This document shows, one piece after another, positions 1-8,854 of a stretch of 64,000 nt of DNA. The notes under the pieces were generated by a model. It saw only the letters and a list, made by a program, of their open reading frames with translations. It had not been told where the DNA came from and did no database searches. The position numbers and the translations under genes are program-made. Positions within the stretch are counted from its first letter, which is position 1. Every line of letters starts with the position of its first letter. The stretch is from positions 19,380 to 83,379 of the forward strand of contig NZ_MDCR01000028.1 in the NCBI RefSeq assembly GCF_001723055.1, in the 5' to 3' direction. The DNA comes from Streptomyces niveus (GTDB taxonomy: Bacteria; Actinomycetota; Actinomycetes; Streptomycetales; Streptomycetaceae).

Positions 1-1
1 C

Positions 2-664
2 TACGACCCGGTGCTGTACGGCCCGGTCGCCGACGGGGACGTCCTGCCTGCCGACCCGCTCGACGCCGATCCGGCGGACCGTGCCGACGTCGATCTGCTG
101 GTCTGTCATACGACGGAGGAGTACTGGCTGCTGGACGCCGTCGGCAGCAGCAAGAAGATCACCACGGACGGTGAACTGGCCGCCTTCGCCCGGGACTTCG
201 GGCTGCCCGACGATCTCGTACCGGCGTACCGGGCGCTGCGGCCCCACGCGCCGGTCCTCGACCTGTACCTGGCGATCTTCGGCGACATGTCCTTCGCCGA
301 GTACAGCAGCCGCTTCGCCGACCGGCACGCCGAGGCGGGCCGCAGCACGTATCTCGCCCGCTTCGCCAGGAAGCGGGTCACGGAAGGCGGAGTCGTACGC
401 CCCTGGCACTGCGCCGACGTCCCCTTCGCCTTCGGCGTTCTCGACGTTCCCGAGATGGCGTTCCTCATCGGCGGCCCGCCGACGCCCGAGGACCACGACC
501 TGTCGCGCCGCATGGTGCGGGCGTGGGCCGACTTCGCCGCGACGGGCGAGCCGGGCTGGGGGACGGACACCGTACGGATCTGGGGCGCGGCGGACGAGGG
601 GAACGCGTACGACGGCTTCCGGGCCGCGTGGCGTACGGCGGACTACGCGGACATCCACCCCTGA
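2..664 (+). CDS. Carboxylesterase type B, C-terminal part (5' end outside window)
   Basis: The open frame enters from the left edge, so only the last 220 residues are seen. They begin with YDPVLYGPVADGDVLP, the loop typical of the para-nitrobenzyl esterase / type B carboxylesterase family (alpha/beta hydrolases that cleave esters and carbamates). The His-containing segment after FGVLDVPEMAF and the closing ADFAATGEPGWG block are also family-like. The nucleophile Ser elbow lies upstream of the window. The gene ends 24 bp before the next gene on the same strand, so the two may be co-transcribed. Substrate cannot be told from this part. Confidence 0.8.
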   Translation, partial: YDPVLYGPVADGDVLPADPLDADPADRADVDLLVCHTTEEYWLLDAVGSSKKITTDGELAAFARDFGLPDDLVPAYRALRPHAPVLDLYLAIFGDMSFAEYSSRFADRHAEAGRSTYLARFARKRVTEGGVVRPWHCADVPFAFGVLDVPEMAFLIGGPPTPEDHDLSRRMVRAWADFAATGEPGWGTDTVRIWGAADEGNAYDGFRAAWRTADYADIHP

Positions 665-688
665 CGGGCGGCCTGACAGGATGGGCGC

Positions 689-1222
689 ATGACCGAGATC
701 CGCACGCCCCGCCTCCTCCTCCGCCGCTGGACCGACGACGACCTCGCCGCGATGGCCGAGATCAACTCGGACCCGCAGGTCATGCGCTGGATCGGCGACG
801 GCTCGGTCCGCGACCTCGACGAGACGGCCGAGGATATCGAGCGCTGGGAAGAGGAGTGGGACGAGGAGGGCTTCGGGCTCTTCGCGATCGAACTGCTCGC
901 CTCCGGGGAGATGATCGGCTTCGCCGGCCTCTCCGTACCGGAGTATCTGCCCGAGGTGCTGCCCGACATCGAGATCAGCTGGCGGCTCGGCGCCCAGTTC
1001 TGGGGCCAGGGTTACGCCTCCGAGGCGGCGCACGCGGTACTGGAGTTCGCCCTTCAGGACCGGGGTCTGGAGCGGGTGGTGGCCGTCAACCGGATGGGCA
1101 ACGACGAGTCCGAGAACGTGCTGCGCAAGCTCGACATGGTCCTCGACCGTGAGACGAAGCACCCGGAGTACGGCTTCGCGCTGAACATCCACTCCATCGA
1201 CCTCACCGAGTACGACGCCTGA
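689..1222 (+). CDS. GNAT family N-acetyltransferase (RimJ/RimL type)
   Basis: A 177-residue protein opening with TPRLLLRRW, the N-terminal beta strand of RimJ/RimL-like acetyltransferases, which move acetyl from acetyl-CoA to an N-terminal amine or small amine. The acetyl-CoA loop region is WRLGAQFWGQGYASEA (about residues 98-113), followed by the helix EAAHAVLEFAL and the NxxSxxVLRKL segment that closes the fold. Length is normal for the family. Its 3' end overlaps the convergent MFS gene by 20 bp. The substrate is not predictable. Confidence 0.85.
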   Translation: MTEIRTPRLLLRRWTDDDLAAMAEINSDPQVMRWIGDGSVRDLDETAEDIERWEEEWDEEGFGLFAIELLASGEMIGFAGLSVPEYLPEVLPDIEISWRLGAQFWGQGYASEAAHAVLEFALQDRGLERVVAVNRMGNDESENVLRKLDMVLDRETKHPEYGFALNIHSIDLTEYDA

Positions 1223-2675
1223 GCACCACGTACGCCACCACGAACGCGGTCACCAGGAGCCCGGCGCCGACGCCGAAGGCCAGGTGGTAGCCGCCGGTCA
1301 GCGCCTCGGCCCGGCCCGCGCCGCCCGCCAGCAGACGCTCGCTGCGCGAGGCGGCCAGCGTCGACAGGACCGCCACGCCGACAGCCATCCCGATCTGCTG
1401 CGTGGTGTTGAACAGCCCCGACGCCAGCCCCGCGTCCTCCTCGCCCGCGTCGGACATCCCGAGTGACGTCAGGGCGGGGAGCGCGAGCCCGAATCCGGCG
1501 GACAGGAACATCAGGGGCAGCACGTCGGTCGCGTAGTGGGCGTCGACGGGTATCCGGGTGAGCAGTACGAGGAGGGTGACCAGCAGCAGAAGGCCGGTCA
1601 GCAGGACGTTCCGCTCGCCGAACCGGCCGATGAGCCGGGCGGACACGCCGAGCGACACGGCGCCGATGACGAGCGCGGCGGGGAGCATCGCGAGGCCGGT
1701 CTCGGCGGCGCTGTAGCCGAGCACCCGCTGGAGATGCAGCGCCAGGACGATCTGGAACGAGAACAGCGCGGCGACCATCAGCATCTGGACGACGTTCGCG
1801 CCGACGACACCGCGCGAACGGAAGATCCGCAGCGGCATGAGCGGGGTCGGGGCGGTCGCCTGGCGGGCGATGAACGCGCCGGTCAGTGCGGCGGCGAGGG
1901 CGCCGAGGCCCAGGGTGTGCGCCGAGACCCAGCCGTACTGCTCGACCTTGACGACGGTGTAGATCCCGAGCATCAGGCCGGCGGTGATGAGCAGCGCGCC
2001 GACGACATCGGCGCGGGCCGCGAGACCGCGGGCCGGGGCCGCGTCCGTGCCTGTGCCCGTGCCTCTGTCGCCGGGCAGGACGCGGACGGCGAGCGCGAGG
2101 GCGGCGAGGCCGATCGGCAGGTTGATGAAGAAGATCCAGTGCCAGCTCAGGGCGTCGGTGAGGAGCCCGCCCACCACCTGTCCGATGGACGCCCCGGCCG
2201 CGCCGGTGAAGCTGAAGACGGCGATGGCCCTGGCCCGTTCGCCGGGTTCGGTGAAGAGCGTGACGAGGATGCCGAGACTGACCGCCGCCGCCATCGCGCT
2301 GCCGACGCCTTGCAGGAAGCGGGCCGCGATCAGTACGGCGGGGGAGGTGGCGGCGCCCGCGAGGAGCGAGGCGGCGGTGAAGACGCCGGTGCCCGCGAGG
2401 AACACGCGCCTGCGCCCCAGCAGATCGCCGAGCCGGCCCGCGAGGAGCAGCAGGCTGCCGAAGGCGATGAGGTAGGCGTTGACGACCCAGCTCAGTCCGG
2501 CGGGGGAGAAGCCGAGGTCGTCCTGGATGGCGGGCATCGCGACGGTGACGATGGAGCCGTCGAGGACGATCATCAGCATGCCGGAGGCGAGGACGCCGAG
2601 GGCGAGGGCGCGGTTGACCGCTGTGTTTCTGACTGTGCCTGTGTCTGTGCCTGTGTCCGTGGCGGACGTGGACAT
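1203..2675 (-). CDS. DHA2-family MFS drug exporter (EmrB/QacA type)
   Basis: A 490-residue integral membrane protein with about 14 hydrophobic segments, the size and layout of the DHA2 (14-TMS) drug:H+ antiporters. Family signatures include SIVTVAMPAIQDDLGF in TM1, WVVNAYLIAFGSLLLLAG in TM2 and the motif-A loop GRLGDLLGRRRVF after it. Motif C-like GAAGASIGQVVGGLL follows in TM5. The gene is divergent from a MarR regulator across a 142-bp gap that holds a perfect inverted repeat. That is the classic layout of a MarR-repressed efflux pump, so drug- or toxin-induced export is the likely job. The substrate is unknown. Confidence 0.9.
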   Translation of the reverse strand: MSTSATDTGTDTGTVRNTAVNRALALGVLASGMLMIVLDGSIVTVAMPAIQDDLGFSPAGLSWVVNAYLIAFGSLLLLAGRLGDLLGRRRVFLAGTGVFTAASLLAGAATSPAVLIAARFLQGVGSAMAAAVSLGILVTLFTEPGERARAIAVFSFTGAAGASIGQVVGGLLTDALSWHWIFFINLPIGLAALALAVRVLPGDRGTGTGTDAAPARGLAARADVVGALLITAGLMLGIYTVVKVEQYGWVSAHTLGLGALAAALTGAFIARQATAPTPLMPLRIFRSRGVVGANVVQMLMVAALFSFQIVLALHLQRVLGYSAAETGLAMLPAALVIGAVSLGVSARLIGRFGERNVLLTGLLLLVTLLVLLTRIPVDAHYATDVLPLMFLSAGFGLALPALTSLGMSDAGEEDAGLASGLFNTTQQIGMAVGVAVLSTLAASRSERLLAGGAGRAEALTGGYHLAFGVGAGLLVTAFVVAYVVLRRRTR

Positions 2676-2735
2676 GGCTGTCTCCTGTCTCGGGTCGGTT
2701 GATCGCTCCGATGGGCCGGCAGGTGCGACTGTAGT

Positions 2736-2759
2736 AGATAGTCCCGTTGTGGACTATCT
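2736..2759. promoter_or_regulatory. Probable MarR operator between exporter and regulator
   Basis: A perfect 9-bp inverted repeat, agatagtcc / ggactatct, with a 6-bp spacer, lies between the divergent MFS and MarR genes. A second, wider repeat (ttcggtcc at 2762-2769 and ggaccgaa at 2793-2800) brackets a candidate -10 box gataat at 2780-2785. The position fits repression of both divergent promoters by the neighbouring MarR protein. This is inference from geometry. Confidence 0.6.
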
Positions 2760-2817
2760 CTTTCGGTCCATCTATTCTGGATAATCTGTCACGGACCGAA
2801 TTGTTACGCTGGTGGGC

Positions 2818-3306
2818 ATGACCGCCATGACGCCCACCCGCTCGGAGCCGGACCTCTCCTACCTCCTCGACCACACCAGCCACGTCCTGCGCACCCGTAT
2901 GTCGGCCGCCCTCGCCGAGATCGGGCTCACCGCGCGTATGCACTGCGTCCTCGTGCACGCCCTGGAGGAGGAGCGCACCCAGATCCAGCTCGCCGAGATC
3001 GGCGACATGGACAAGACGACGATGGTCGTCACCGTGGACGCCCTGGAGAAGGCCGGGCTCGCCGAGCGCAAGCCGTCCAGCACGGACCGGCGCGCGCGGA
3101 TCATCGCGGTCACCGACGAGGGCGCGCGGCTCGCCGTACGGAGCCAGGAGATCGTCGACGGCGTGCACCGGCGGGCGCTGGCGGGGTTCTCCGACGCGGA
3201 CCGCGAGACCTTCCTGCGGTTGATGAACGGCCTGGCCGAAGGGGAGTTGGCGACGCCGTCCGAGACTCCGGGAACGGCGCGGCGGGCGCGTCAGCGCGAG
3301 AAGTGA
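2818..3306 (+). CDS. MarR family transcriptional regulator
   Basis: A 162-residue winged-helix protein. The recognition helix region reads LAEIGDMDKTTMVVTVDALEKAGL, followed by the wing ERKPSSTDRRARIIAVT, where the DRR / RxRxI pattern is the MarR signature. N- and C-terminal helices would form the dimer interface. ATG at 2818 was chosen; an in-frame GTG lies 6 bp upstream. It very likely controls the divergent DHA2 exporter and itself. It has no conserved Cys sensor, so a phenolic ligand or drug is more likely than oxidation as the signal. A TetR gene follows almost immediately. Confidence 0.88.
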   Translation: MTAMTPTRSEPDLSYLLDHTSHVLRTRMSAALAEIGLTARMHCVLVHALEEERTQIQLAEIGDMDKTTMVVTVDALEKAGLAERKPSSTDRRARIIAVTDEGARLAVRSQEIVDGVHRRALAGFSDADRETFLRLMNGLAEGELATPSETPGTARRARQREK

Positions 3307-3329
3307 GCCGCTGCGTACGCTTCATGCCC

Positions 3330-4004
3330 ATGAGCGAGACGGTGGCGGCGACGGGCGGCGGGGGCAGCGCGGACGCTGCGGGCGGTGCGGGCGGGCTGCG
3401 CGAGCGCAAGAAGCGGCAGACGTACGAGCGGCTGTCCGAGACGGCGATCGCGCTCTTCCTGGAGAAGGGCTTCGAGAAGGTGTCGGTCGCCGAGATCGCC
3501 GCCGCCGCCGAGGTCTCGAAGCCGACGCTCTTCCGCTACTTCCCCGCCAAGGAGGATCTGGTCCTGCACCGGTTCGCCGACCACGAGGACGAGGCGGCGC
3601 GGGTGGTCGCGGGTGCGGGCGGGCGGTCGCCGCTGGCGGCGCTGCACCGGCACTTCGCGGACGGGCTCGCCCGCCGGGACCCGGTGACCGGCCTCAGCGA
3701 CGATCCGCGGGTGCTTGCCTTCCACGGCCTGCTGTACGGGACTCCGTCGCTGGTCGCGCGGGCGTACGCCTACCAGGGCCGGTCCGAGGCCGCGCTGGCG
3801 GCGGCGCTGGTGGGCGTGCCGGCGGTCACCGCGCGGCTCGCGGCCGGGCAGATCGTCGCCGTGCAGCGCGTACTCGCCGAGGAGAACTGGCGGCGGATCG
3901 CGGCCGGTGAGAGCGCCGACGGGGTGTACCCGGACGCGGTGGTGGCGGCGGAGCTGGGGTTCGGGCAGTTGGAGGGCGGGATCGGGATCCGGTCGGCCAA
4001 CTGA
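3330..4004 (+). CDS. TetR family transcriptional regulator
   Basis: The protein has 224 residues. After a flexible Gly/Ala-rich leader, the TetR_N domain runs RKKRQTYERLSETAIALFLEKGF, then the HTH VAEIAAAAEVSKPTLFRYF and the KEDLVLH close. The C-terminal helical half is the ligand/dimer domain and has no recognised subfamily. ATG 3330 is preferred over ATG 3324 and GTG 3303, but no clear ribosome site is seen. The gene lies 23 bp after marR and 43 bp before the helicase gene on the same strand. The palindrome inside the helicase promoter is its most obvious candidate operator. Confidence 0.85.
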   Translation: MSETVAATGGGGSADAAGGAGGLRERKKRQTYERLSETAIALFLEKGFEKVSVAEIAAAAEVSKPTLFRYFPAKEDLVLHRFADHEDEAARVVAGAGGRSPLAALHRHFADGLARRDPVTGLSDDPRVLAFHGLLYGTPSLVARAYAYQGRSEAALAAALVGVPAVTARLAAGQIVAVQRVLAEENWRRIAAGESADGVYPDAVVAAELGFGQLEGGIGIRSAN

Positions 4005-4010
4005 TTCGCG

Positions 4011-4047
4011 GTAACAAATGTAACCCGGTTACGTTATTCTCGATGGA
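4011..4047 (+). promoter_or_regulatory. Candidate promoter with embedded palindrome upstream of the helicase gene
   Basis: The 43-bp gap contains gtaaca (4011-4016) and TATTCT (4035-4040), spaced 18 bp, as -35 and -10 candidates. A perfect 6+1+6 palindrome, gtaacccggttac (4020-4032), sits in the spacer. The ATG follows the -10 by 7 bp with no Shine-Dalgarno sequence, so a leaderless transcript is likely. The geometry is typical of TetR repression. No rifamycin-associated element is seen here. Confidence 0.5.
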
Positions 4048-6129
4048 ATGACGTCACTCGACCATGAGCCGAGCCATGCCCTCGGCGAAGAGCGGACCTA
4101 CCACGACCTCTGCCGTACGGCCCTGAAGGGCATGATCGACGGCGCCGGGGAACGGGTCGCCACCGGCGCCGACGTCTCCGCCTCCGGGGCGGACGCGGAA
4201 GTCCTCGGCTACCAGTTCCGCAGCCACGCCAAGGAGCTGGCCGAGCTGCCACCAGGCCCGCTGTTCTTCGGACGCCTGGACTTCGGGCGCCTGGACTCCG
4301 ATCCCGGCCCCGGCCGGAGCGGCGCGGAGCACGCCGGGCAGAGCTACCACATCGGCCGCATCCGGATCAGCGAACACCCCGCGTCCCCGCCCCTCGTCAT
4401 CGACTGGCGCGCCCCGGTCTCGCGGGCCTTCTACCAGGCCCGGCCGGCCGACCCGCGCGGCGTCGCCGTCCGCCGCCGGTTCGGCTGGGCGCCGTGGAGC
4501 ACGGGGCTGTCCGCGGACCTGACGGGCCTGGAGGACGAAGTCCTCCAGCGGACAGGGCCCGCCGCCGCCGCGAACTCCGCCCCCGGCGCGATCCTCGCCG
4601 GTGAGATCGAGCGCCCCCGCGTCGGCCCGATGCGCGACATCGTCGCCACCATCCAGCCCGAGCAGGACGATCTCGTACGGGACGAACTCACCGTGTCCGT
4701 CTGCGTCCAGGGCGCCCCGGGCACCGGCAAGACCGCCGTCGGCCTGCACCGCGCCGCGTACCTCCTCTACACCCACCCCGACCGGATCAGACGCGGCGGG
4801 CTGCTCATCCTGGGGCCCAACCGCACGTTCCTCTCCTACATCGCCGAGGTGCTGCCCTCCCTCGGCGAGACGGGCGTCCGCCAGTCGACGGTCGAGGACG
4901 AGGTCGCGCGCCACCCGGTCCGGGCCGAGGACGACCCGGCCACCGCGCTCGTCAAACACGACGTGCGGATGGCGGCCGTGCTGCGCCGCGCGCTGTACGG
5001 GCGGGTGCGCGCACCCGCCAACTCCCTTGAGGTGCCCGACGGTTCGTACCGCTGGCGGGTGCCGGTCGCGGAGCTGGAGCGGATCGTCGCCGACGTACGG
5101 CAGGAGGCGCCGCCGTACGCGGTCGGCCGCGAGCGGGTCCGCACCCGCGCCGTGCGGCTGATCCAGCGGCAGGCCGAACGGCGCTCGGGCGTCACCGGCA
5201 ACGCCTGGCTCCAGAAGATCTCGCGCGCCCGGCCGGTGTCCGCGTTCGTGGACGAGGTCTGGCCGAAGGTGACTCCGGAGGAGGTCGTGGCCGAGCTGCT
5301 GTCGGACCGGGCCGGGGCGGCGGACGCCACCGACGGCATCCTCGACGCGCGGGAGCGGCGCGCGCTGATGTGGGCCCGGCCCCGCTCCGCGCGTACGGCC
5401 CAGTGGTCGGCGGCCGATCTGCTGCTCCTGGACGAGGTGGCCGGGCTGCTCGAACGCCAGGACGGCTACGGCCACATCGTGGTGGACGAGGCCCAGGACC
5501 TCTCCCCGATGCAGTGCCGCGCCATCGCCCGCCGCGCGGGTTTCGGCTCGCTGACGGTGCTCGGCGACCTGGCGCAGGGCACCACCCCGTGGGCAGCGCG
5601 CAGCTGGCCCGAGCACCTGGCGCAATTGGGCGCGCCGGACGCGTCGATCGCTCGACTGACCGTCGGATTCCGGGTACCGGGCGCGATCGTCGCGCTGACG
5701 AACCGGCTGCTCGGCACGTTGGACGTGGATCTGCCGCCCGCCACGTCGCTGCGGGCGGACGGCGAACTGCGGATCGAGCGGGTGCCGGGGACGGGCGGGG
5801 GGATGGCGGCGGCCGTGGCCGGCGCGGTCCGCGCGGCGCTGCCGTACGAGGGGTCGATCGCCGTCATCGCCGCCGACACCGACATCGCCCGTCTGCGTGA
5901 GGCGCTGACCGGGGCGGGCCTGGCACCCGGGTTCCCCGGCGAACTGGGCGCCCGCGTCACGCTGTTGCCCGCCTCTCTCGCCAAGGGCCTCGAATACGAC
6001 CACGTCGTGGCGGTCGAACCGGCCACGATCGCGGCATCGGAGGCCCGTGGCGCGTACCGGCTGTACGTGGTGCTGACGAGGGCGGTGTCCCGGCTGCACG
6101 TGCTGCACAGCGCGGAGTTGCCGTTCTAG
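4048..6129 (+). CDS. helD: HelD-family superfamily 1 helicase (RNA polymerase remodelling factor)
   Basis: A 693-residue UvrD/Rep-like ATPase. HelD-specific N-terminal blocks are YQFRSHAKELAEL and HIGRIRI with VIDWRAPVSRAFYQA (about residues 100-130). The Walker A motif is GAPGTGKTAVGLH (about 222-234), the Walker B/DEAQ box is VVDEAQDLSP (about 476-485), and the C-terminal RecA half ends KGLEYDHVV and LYVVLTRA. HelD proteins insert arms into RNA polymerase and free it from DNA or from stalled states; actinobacterial relatives (HelR) protect against rifamycins. A linked TetR gene suggests inducible expression. The gene converges with the deaminase-like gene, overlapping it by 4 bp. Confidence 0.88.
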   Translation: MTSLDHEPSHALGEERTYHDLCRTALKGMIDGAGERVATGADVSASGADAEVLGYQFRSHAKELAELPPGPLFFGRLDFGRLDSDPGPGRSGAEHAGQSYHIGRIRISEHPASPPLVIDWRAPVSRAFYQARPADPRGVAVRRRFGWAPWSTGLSADLTGLEDEVLQRTGPAAAANSAPGAILAGEIERPRVGPMRDIVATIQPEQDDLVRDELTVSVCVQGAPGTGKTAVGLHRAAYLLYTHPDRIRRGGLLILGPNRTFLSYIAEVLPSLGETGVRQSTVEDEVARHPVRAEDDPATALVKHDVRMAAVLRRALYGRVRAPANSLEVPDGSYRWRVPVAELERIVADVRQEAPPYAVGRERVRTRAVRLIQRQAERRSGVTGNAWLQKISRARPVSAFVDEVWPKVTPEEVVAELLSDRAGAADATDGILDARERRALMWARPRSARTAQWSAADLLLLDEVAGLLERQDGYGHIVVDEAQDLSPMQCRAIARRAGFGSLTVLGDLAQGTTPWAARSWPEHLAQLGAPDASIARLTVGFRVPGAIVALTNRLLGTLDVDLPPATSLRADGELRIERVPGTGGGMAAAVAGAVRAALPYEGSIAVIAADTDIARLREALTGAGLAPGFPGELGARVTLLPASLAKGLEYDHVVAVEPATIAASEARGAYRLYVVLTRAVSRLHVLHSAELPF

Positions 6130-6554
6130 GCGTCGGCCTGGGAGGTGGTGTCGTCGTCCGCCGGGGTCTCGTACGCGTACGGCAGCAACTCCCGTACCGG
6201 CACCGCCCGCAGGCCGTTCTCCGTGTCCACCACGGCCTCGATGTGCGGGAAGTAGTCCAGCAGCACCTGCCGGCAGCGCCCGCAGGGCGACCGCACACCC
6301 CGCCCCTCGTTCCCCACGGCCACGATGGTGACGAGGTCGTACGCGCCGACGGCCGCCGCCGCGCCGATCGTCACCAGCTCGGCACAGGGGCCGCCGGTGA
6401 AGTGGTACACGTTCAGCCCGGTGATGATCCGCCCGTCCCGGTCGCGGGCGGCGCACGCCATGGTGTGGTCGTCGTTCCTGGCGTGGGCCTCGGCGAGGCG
6501 GGTGGCCGCGTCGATCAGTTCATGATCGAGGCCGGGGCCGAGGTCTGCTGTCAT
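6126..6554 (-). CDS. Cytidine deaminase-like / blasticidin-S deaminase-like protein
   Basis: A 142-residue zinc deaminase. The first zinc motif is GGPCAELVTIG, the CAE variant of (H/C)AE with the catalytic Glu. The second is SPCGRCRQVL, the PCxxC pair. Both agree with the small tetrameric CDA fold, and the length (about 130-140) fits. Enzymes of this class deaminate cytidine/deoxycytidine for salvage; some act on nucleoside antibiotics such as blasticidin S. ATG 6554 is taken because upstream in-frame sequence lacks domain character and runs toward the divergent acetyltransferase. Its neighbours do not settle the substrate. Confidence 0.8.
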   Translation of the reverse strand: MTADLGPGLDHELIDAATRLAEAHARNDDHTMACAARDRDGRIITGLNVYHFTGGPCAELVTIGAAAAVGAYDLVTIVAVGNEGRGVRSPCGRCRQVLLDYFPHIEAVVDTENGLRAVPVRELLPYAYETPADDDTTSQADA

Positions 6555-6642
6555 GCGACGGAACGGTACTCGTCGGCGCCGTCCGGCTGCCACGCAGATA
6601 ATCCGGTACAACCGCTGACCGGTGGCCGGTACCGTGCCCCGC

Positions 6643-7119
6643 ATGCCCGAACTCCAGCTGCTCCGTCTCGACCACGCTCCGGCGGTTCTCGCCTTCGAGC
6701 GCGAGAACCGGGCCTACTTCGCCGCGTCGATCCCCGACCGGGGCGACGCGTACTTCACCGACTTCGCCGCGCTCCACGCCGAACGGCTGGCCGAGCAGGC
6801 GACCGGGCTGTGCTACTTCCACGTGCTGGTCACGGAGGAGGTGGTCGGGCGTGTCAACCTCGTCGATGTGGAGGACGGGGTCGCCGAGCTGGGGTACCGG
6901 ATTGCCGAGAAGGCGGCCGGCAAGGGCCTGGCGACGGACGCCGTCCGGCAGATCTGTGTGCAGGCCGCCGAGACGTACGGGCTGACCGCGCTGCGCGCGA
7001 AGACCACCGACGACAACACCGCCTCGCACACCGTGCTGACCCGTACGGGATTCGTGACCACGGGCGCGATCGACCTCAACGGGCGCCCGGGAACGACCTA
7101 CATCCGCACGCTGAGCTGA
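6643..7119 (+). CDS. GNAT family N-acetyltransferase
   Basis: A 158-residue RimJ/RimL-like acetyltransferase. It opens with LQLLRLDHAPAVLAFERENRAYF, broken here as the usual beta1-alpha1, and has the acetyl-CoA loop region LGYRIAEKAAGKGLATDA (about residues 84-101). Motif DDNTASHTVLTRTGF then gives the Asn/Ser/Tyr-region typical of ribosomal-protein-type GNATs. It is divergent from the deaminase gene over an 88-bp gap. Its stop codon overlaps the convergent GNAT gene by 22 bp. The substrate is unknown. Confidence 0.85.
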   Translation: MPELQLLRLDHAPAVLAFERENRAYFAASIPDRGDAYFTDFAALHAERLAEQATGLCYFHVLVTEEVVGRVNLVDVEDGVAELGYRIAEKAAGKGLATDAVRQICVQAAETYGLTALRAKTTDDNTASHTVLTRTGFVTTGAIDLNGRPGTTYIRTLS

Positions 7120-7835
7120 GCGCCCAGCTCCCGGAAGCCCAGGGCGGCGGCCACCCGCCGCGAGGGGTACGGGCGGGCCCGCCACTGCGGCAGCAGACCG
7201 GCGTCGAGCGCGTGCGACACCGCCGCCGACGCCACGACCCCGGCCAATCCCCGGCGCCGGTGGTGCGGAGCGACCAGGACGCACAGGTGGGCGACCGACC
7301 GGGGCCAGGAGAGATATCCGGCCGCCGCGACCGCCACGCCGCCTTCGACCAGCAGGAACGCCGGTGAGCCGATCTCGTCCAGGCCGCTCTCGTCGGCGTC
7401 GTCCTGCCCGACGCCGGCCAGCAGCGCCTTCAGCTCGCTCCGGTCGTCCGCCGCCACCTGCTCGACCGGGCCGGGCGCGGGCACGAACGCGTCCCGGCCC
7501 CCGTCCAGATAGCAGAGCGTGGCGGGCCCCAGCACGTCGAGCACCGGGGCCGTACCGCTCAGGGTCACGCCGAGCCGGACCGGGTCGGTCAGTTCCCCGT
7601 ACGAGAGAATCCGTGCCGCCTCGCCCAGCGCCTCGGCGCTCCGCGCGTCAGGTGCCGTGACGACGGCGGCGTCGCCGACGCGTACGATCCCGGCCCAGCC
7701 CGGCGGACAGAGCAGCGAGCCGGGCGCGACCACGACGTCGGTGGGGGAGGTGAACTCGACCGGGACACCGGCGAGTTCGGTCCACAGGGCGCGCGCGTGG
7801 GTCACCGCCGACGCCGGGCCGTTCGTCATGTCCAT
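7098..7835 (-). CDS. GNAT family N-acetyltransferase (two-part)
   Basis: The C-terminal half of this 245-residue protein is GNAT-like: a strand [17 protein letters not shown], then [20 protein letters not shown], which carries the R/Q-x-x-G-x-G/A acetyl-CoA signature (RRRGLA). It closes with helix SHALDAGL and the ALGFRELG end. The N-terminal half (about 130 residues) is a divergent GNAT-like or substrate-shaping domain, common in Streptomyces proteins of this type. The start could be 7835 or ATG 7829. No operon partner is clear: the next gene left is convergent and the next gene right lies 42 bp upstream on the same strand. Confidence 0.75.
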   Translation of the reverse strand: MDMTNGPASAVTHARALWTELAGVPVEFTSPTDVVVAPGSLLCPPGWAGIVRVGDAAVVTAPDARSAEALGEAARILSYGELTDPVRLGVTLSGTAPVLDVLGPATLCYLDGGRDAFVPAPGPVEQVAADDRSELKALLAGVGQDDADESGLDEIGSPAFLLVEGGVAVAAAGYLSWPRSVAHLCVLVAPHHRRRGLAGVVASAAVSHALDAGLLPQWRARPYPSRRVAAALGFRELGAQLSVRM

Positions 7836-7877
7836 ACGGCGACGGTAGGACGGAACACCGGCGCCGCGCGAGCGAGT

Positions 7878-8765
7878 TCACTCGGCGTGGTGCCGCGCGC
7901 GGTGCTCCCCGTGGTGCCGCGCGTAGTGCTCCGCGATCTCGTCGCTCGTCGTCAGCCAGACGCCCGGGTGGTTCGCGATGTGCTCCAGCGCCTCGTCCAG
8001 ATACCGGTGCCGGAACGGCTGGTTGATGACGAACGGGTGCAGCACCAGCGACATCACCCGCCCGCTGTCCGCCGCGTCCTCGTACAACTGCGCCAGCTGG
8101 TCCTTCACGATCCGCACGAAGTCCGGACCGCTGAGGCTCTTGCCGACGAACAGGCTGATGTCGTTGACCTCGATGGAGTACGGGACGCTCAGCAGGCCGG
8201 GCACATTCAGCCGGTACGGCTGGTCGTCGTTGGACCAGTCCAGCAGGTAGCTGAGCCCCAACTCGGCCAGCAGGGCGGGCGTTTGGAAGGTCTCGGTGAG
8301 CGCGGGGCCCAGCCAGCCGCGTGGGCGGTGCCCGGTGTCCCGTTCGATGGTGTCGACCACGTCGGTGAGATAGGCGCGCTCCTCGTCGAGCGTCATGTCG
8401 GCCTGGAAGACGGAGTTGTTCCTGCCGTGCGCGATCCACGCCCAGTCGCGGTCGCGGCCCGCGCGCACGATCTGCGGATAGCGGGTGCCGACATCGGAGT
8501 TGAGCATCACGCTGGCCCGGACGCGGTGCCGGTCGAGGCTGTCGATCAGGCGCCAGATACCGACCCGGGGGCCGTAGTCCCGCCAGCCGTAGTTCAACGG
8601 GTCGGGCGCCAGGCCGGCGGTGCCCGCGAAGATGCTCGTGGAGGGGCGGTCGACCTGGTAGTGCTCGACATTGAGCCCCACGTAGAAGGCGATGCGGGCG
8701 CCGTTCGGCCACCGGACGGGCGGGCGTTCCACGATCGGGCTGTAGTCGAAGAGCTGGTTGTCCAT
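7878..8765 (-). CDS. Polysaccharide deacetylase family protein (PuuE/allantoinase-like)
   Basis: A 295-residue cytosolic protein of the NodB/CE4 superfamily with no signal peptide. Family landmarks are [12 protein letters not shown] near the N-terminus, [15 protein letters not shown], the metal-ligand motif AHGRNNS, and [14 protein letters not shown] before [12 protein letters not shown]. This pattern is that of the allantoinase-like PuuE branch, which acts on small amides rather than polysaccharide. Start ATG 8765 has a gaggtg ribosome site 6 bp upstream, better than the GTG at 8774. The gene is divergent from an epoxide hydrolase, sharing a 117-bp regulatory gap. The true substrate is not known. 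Confidence 0.8.
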   Translation of the reverse strand: MDNQLFDYSPIVERPPVRWPNGARIAFYVGLNVEHYQVDRPSTSIFAGTAGLAPDPLNYGWRDYGPRVGIWRLIDSLDRHRVRASVMLNSDVGTRYPQIVRAGRDRDWAWIAHGRNNSVFQADMTLDEERAYLTDVVDTIERDTGHRPRGWLGPALTETFQTPALLAELGLSYLLDWSNDDQPYRLNVPGLLSVPYSIEVNDISLFVGKSLSGPDFVRIVKDQLAQLYEDAADSGRVMSLVLHPFVINQPFRHRYLDEALEHIANHPGVWLTTSDEIAEHYARHHGEHRARHHAE

Positions 8766-8832
8766 GATGCTCACCTCGTGTCGGTGTCGGTGTCATGGGC
8801 GCGGTGGGCGCCGTGGGACACAGCGTCGGACG

Positions 8833-8854
8833 TTGACACCGGTGTGAGGGTCAA
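8833..8854. promoter_or_regulatory. Inverted repeat in the deacetylase / epoxide hydrolase divergent promoter
   Basis: ttgac and gtcaa face each other over 12 bp, and a perfect 10-bp palindrome acaccggtgt (8836-8845) lies inside. The element sits 28 bp before the epoxide hydrolase start and 67 bp before the deacetylase start. A shared operator is likely, but no regulator gene is adjacent. Confidence 0.4.

Noticed and set aside
4005..4047. Rifamycin-associated element upstream of helD
   Set aside because: No sequence resembling the inverted ggcttgc/gcaagcc-type element is present; only the gtaac palindrome is seen.
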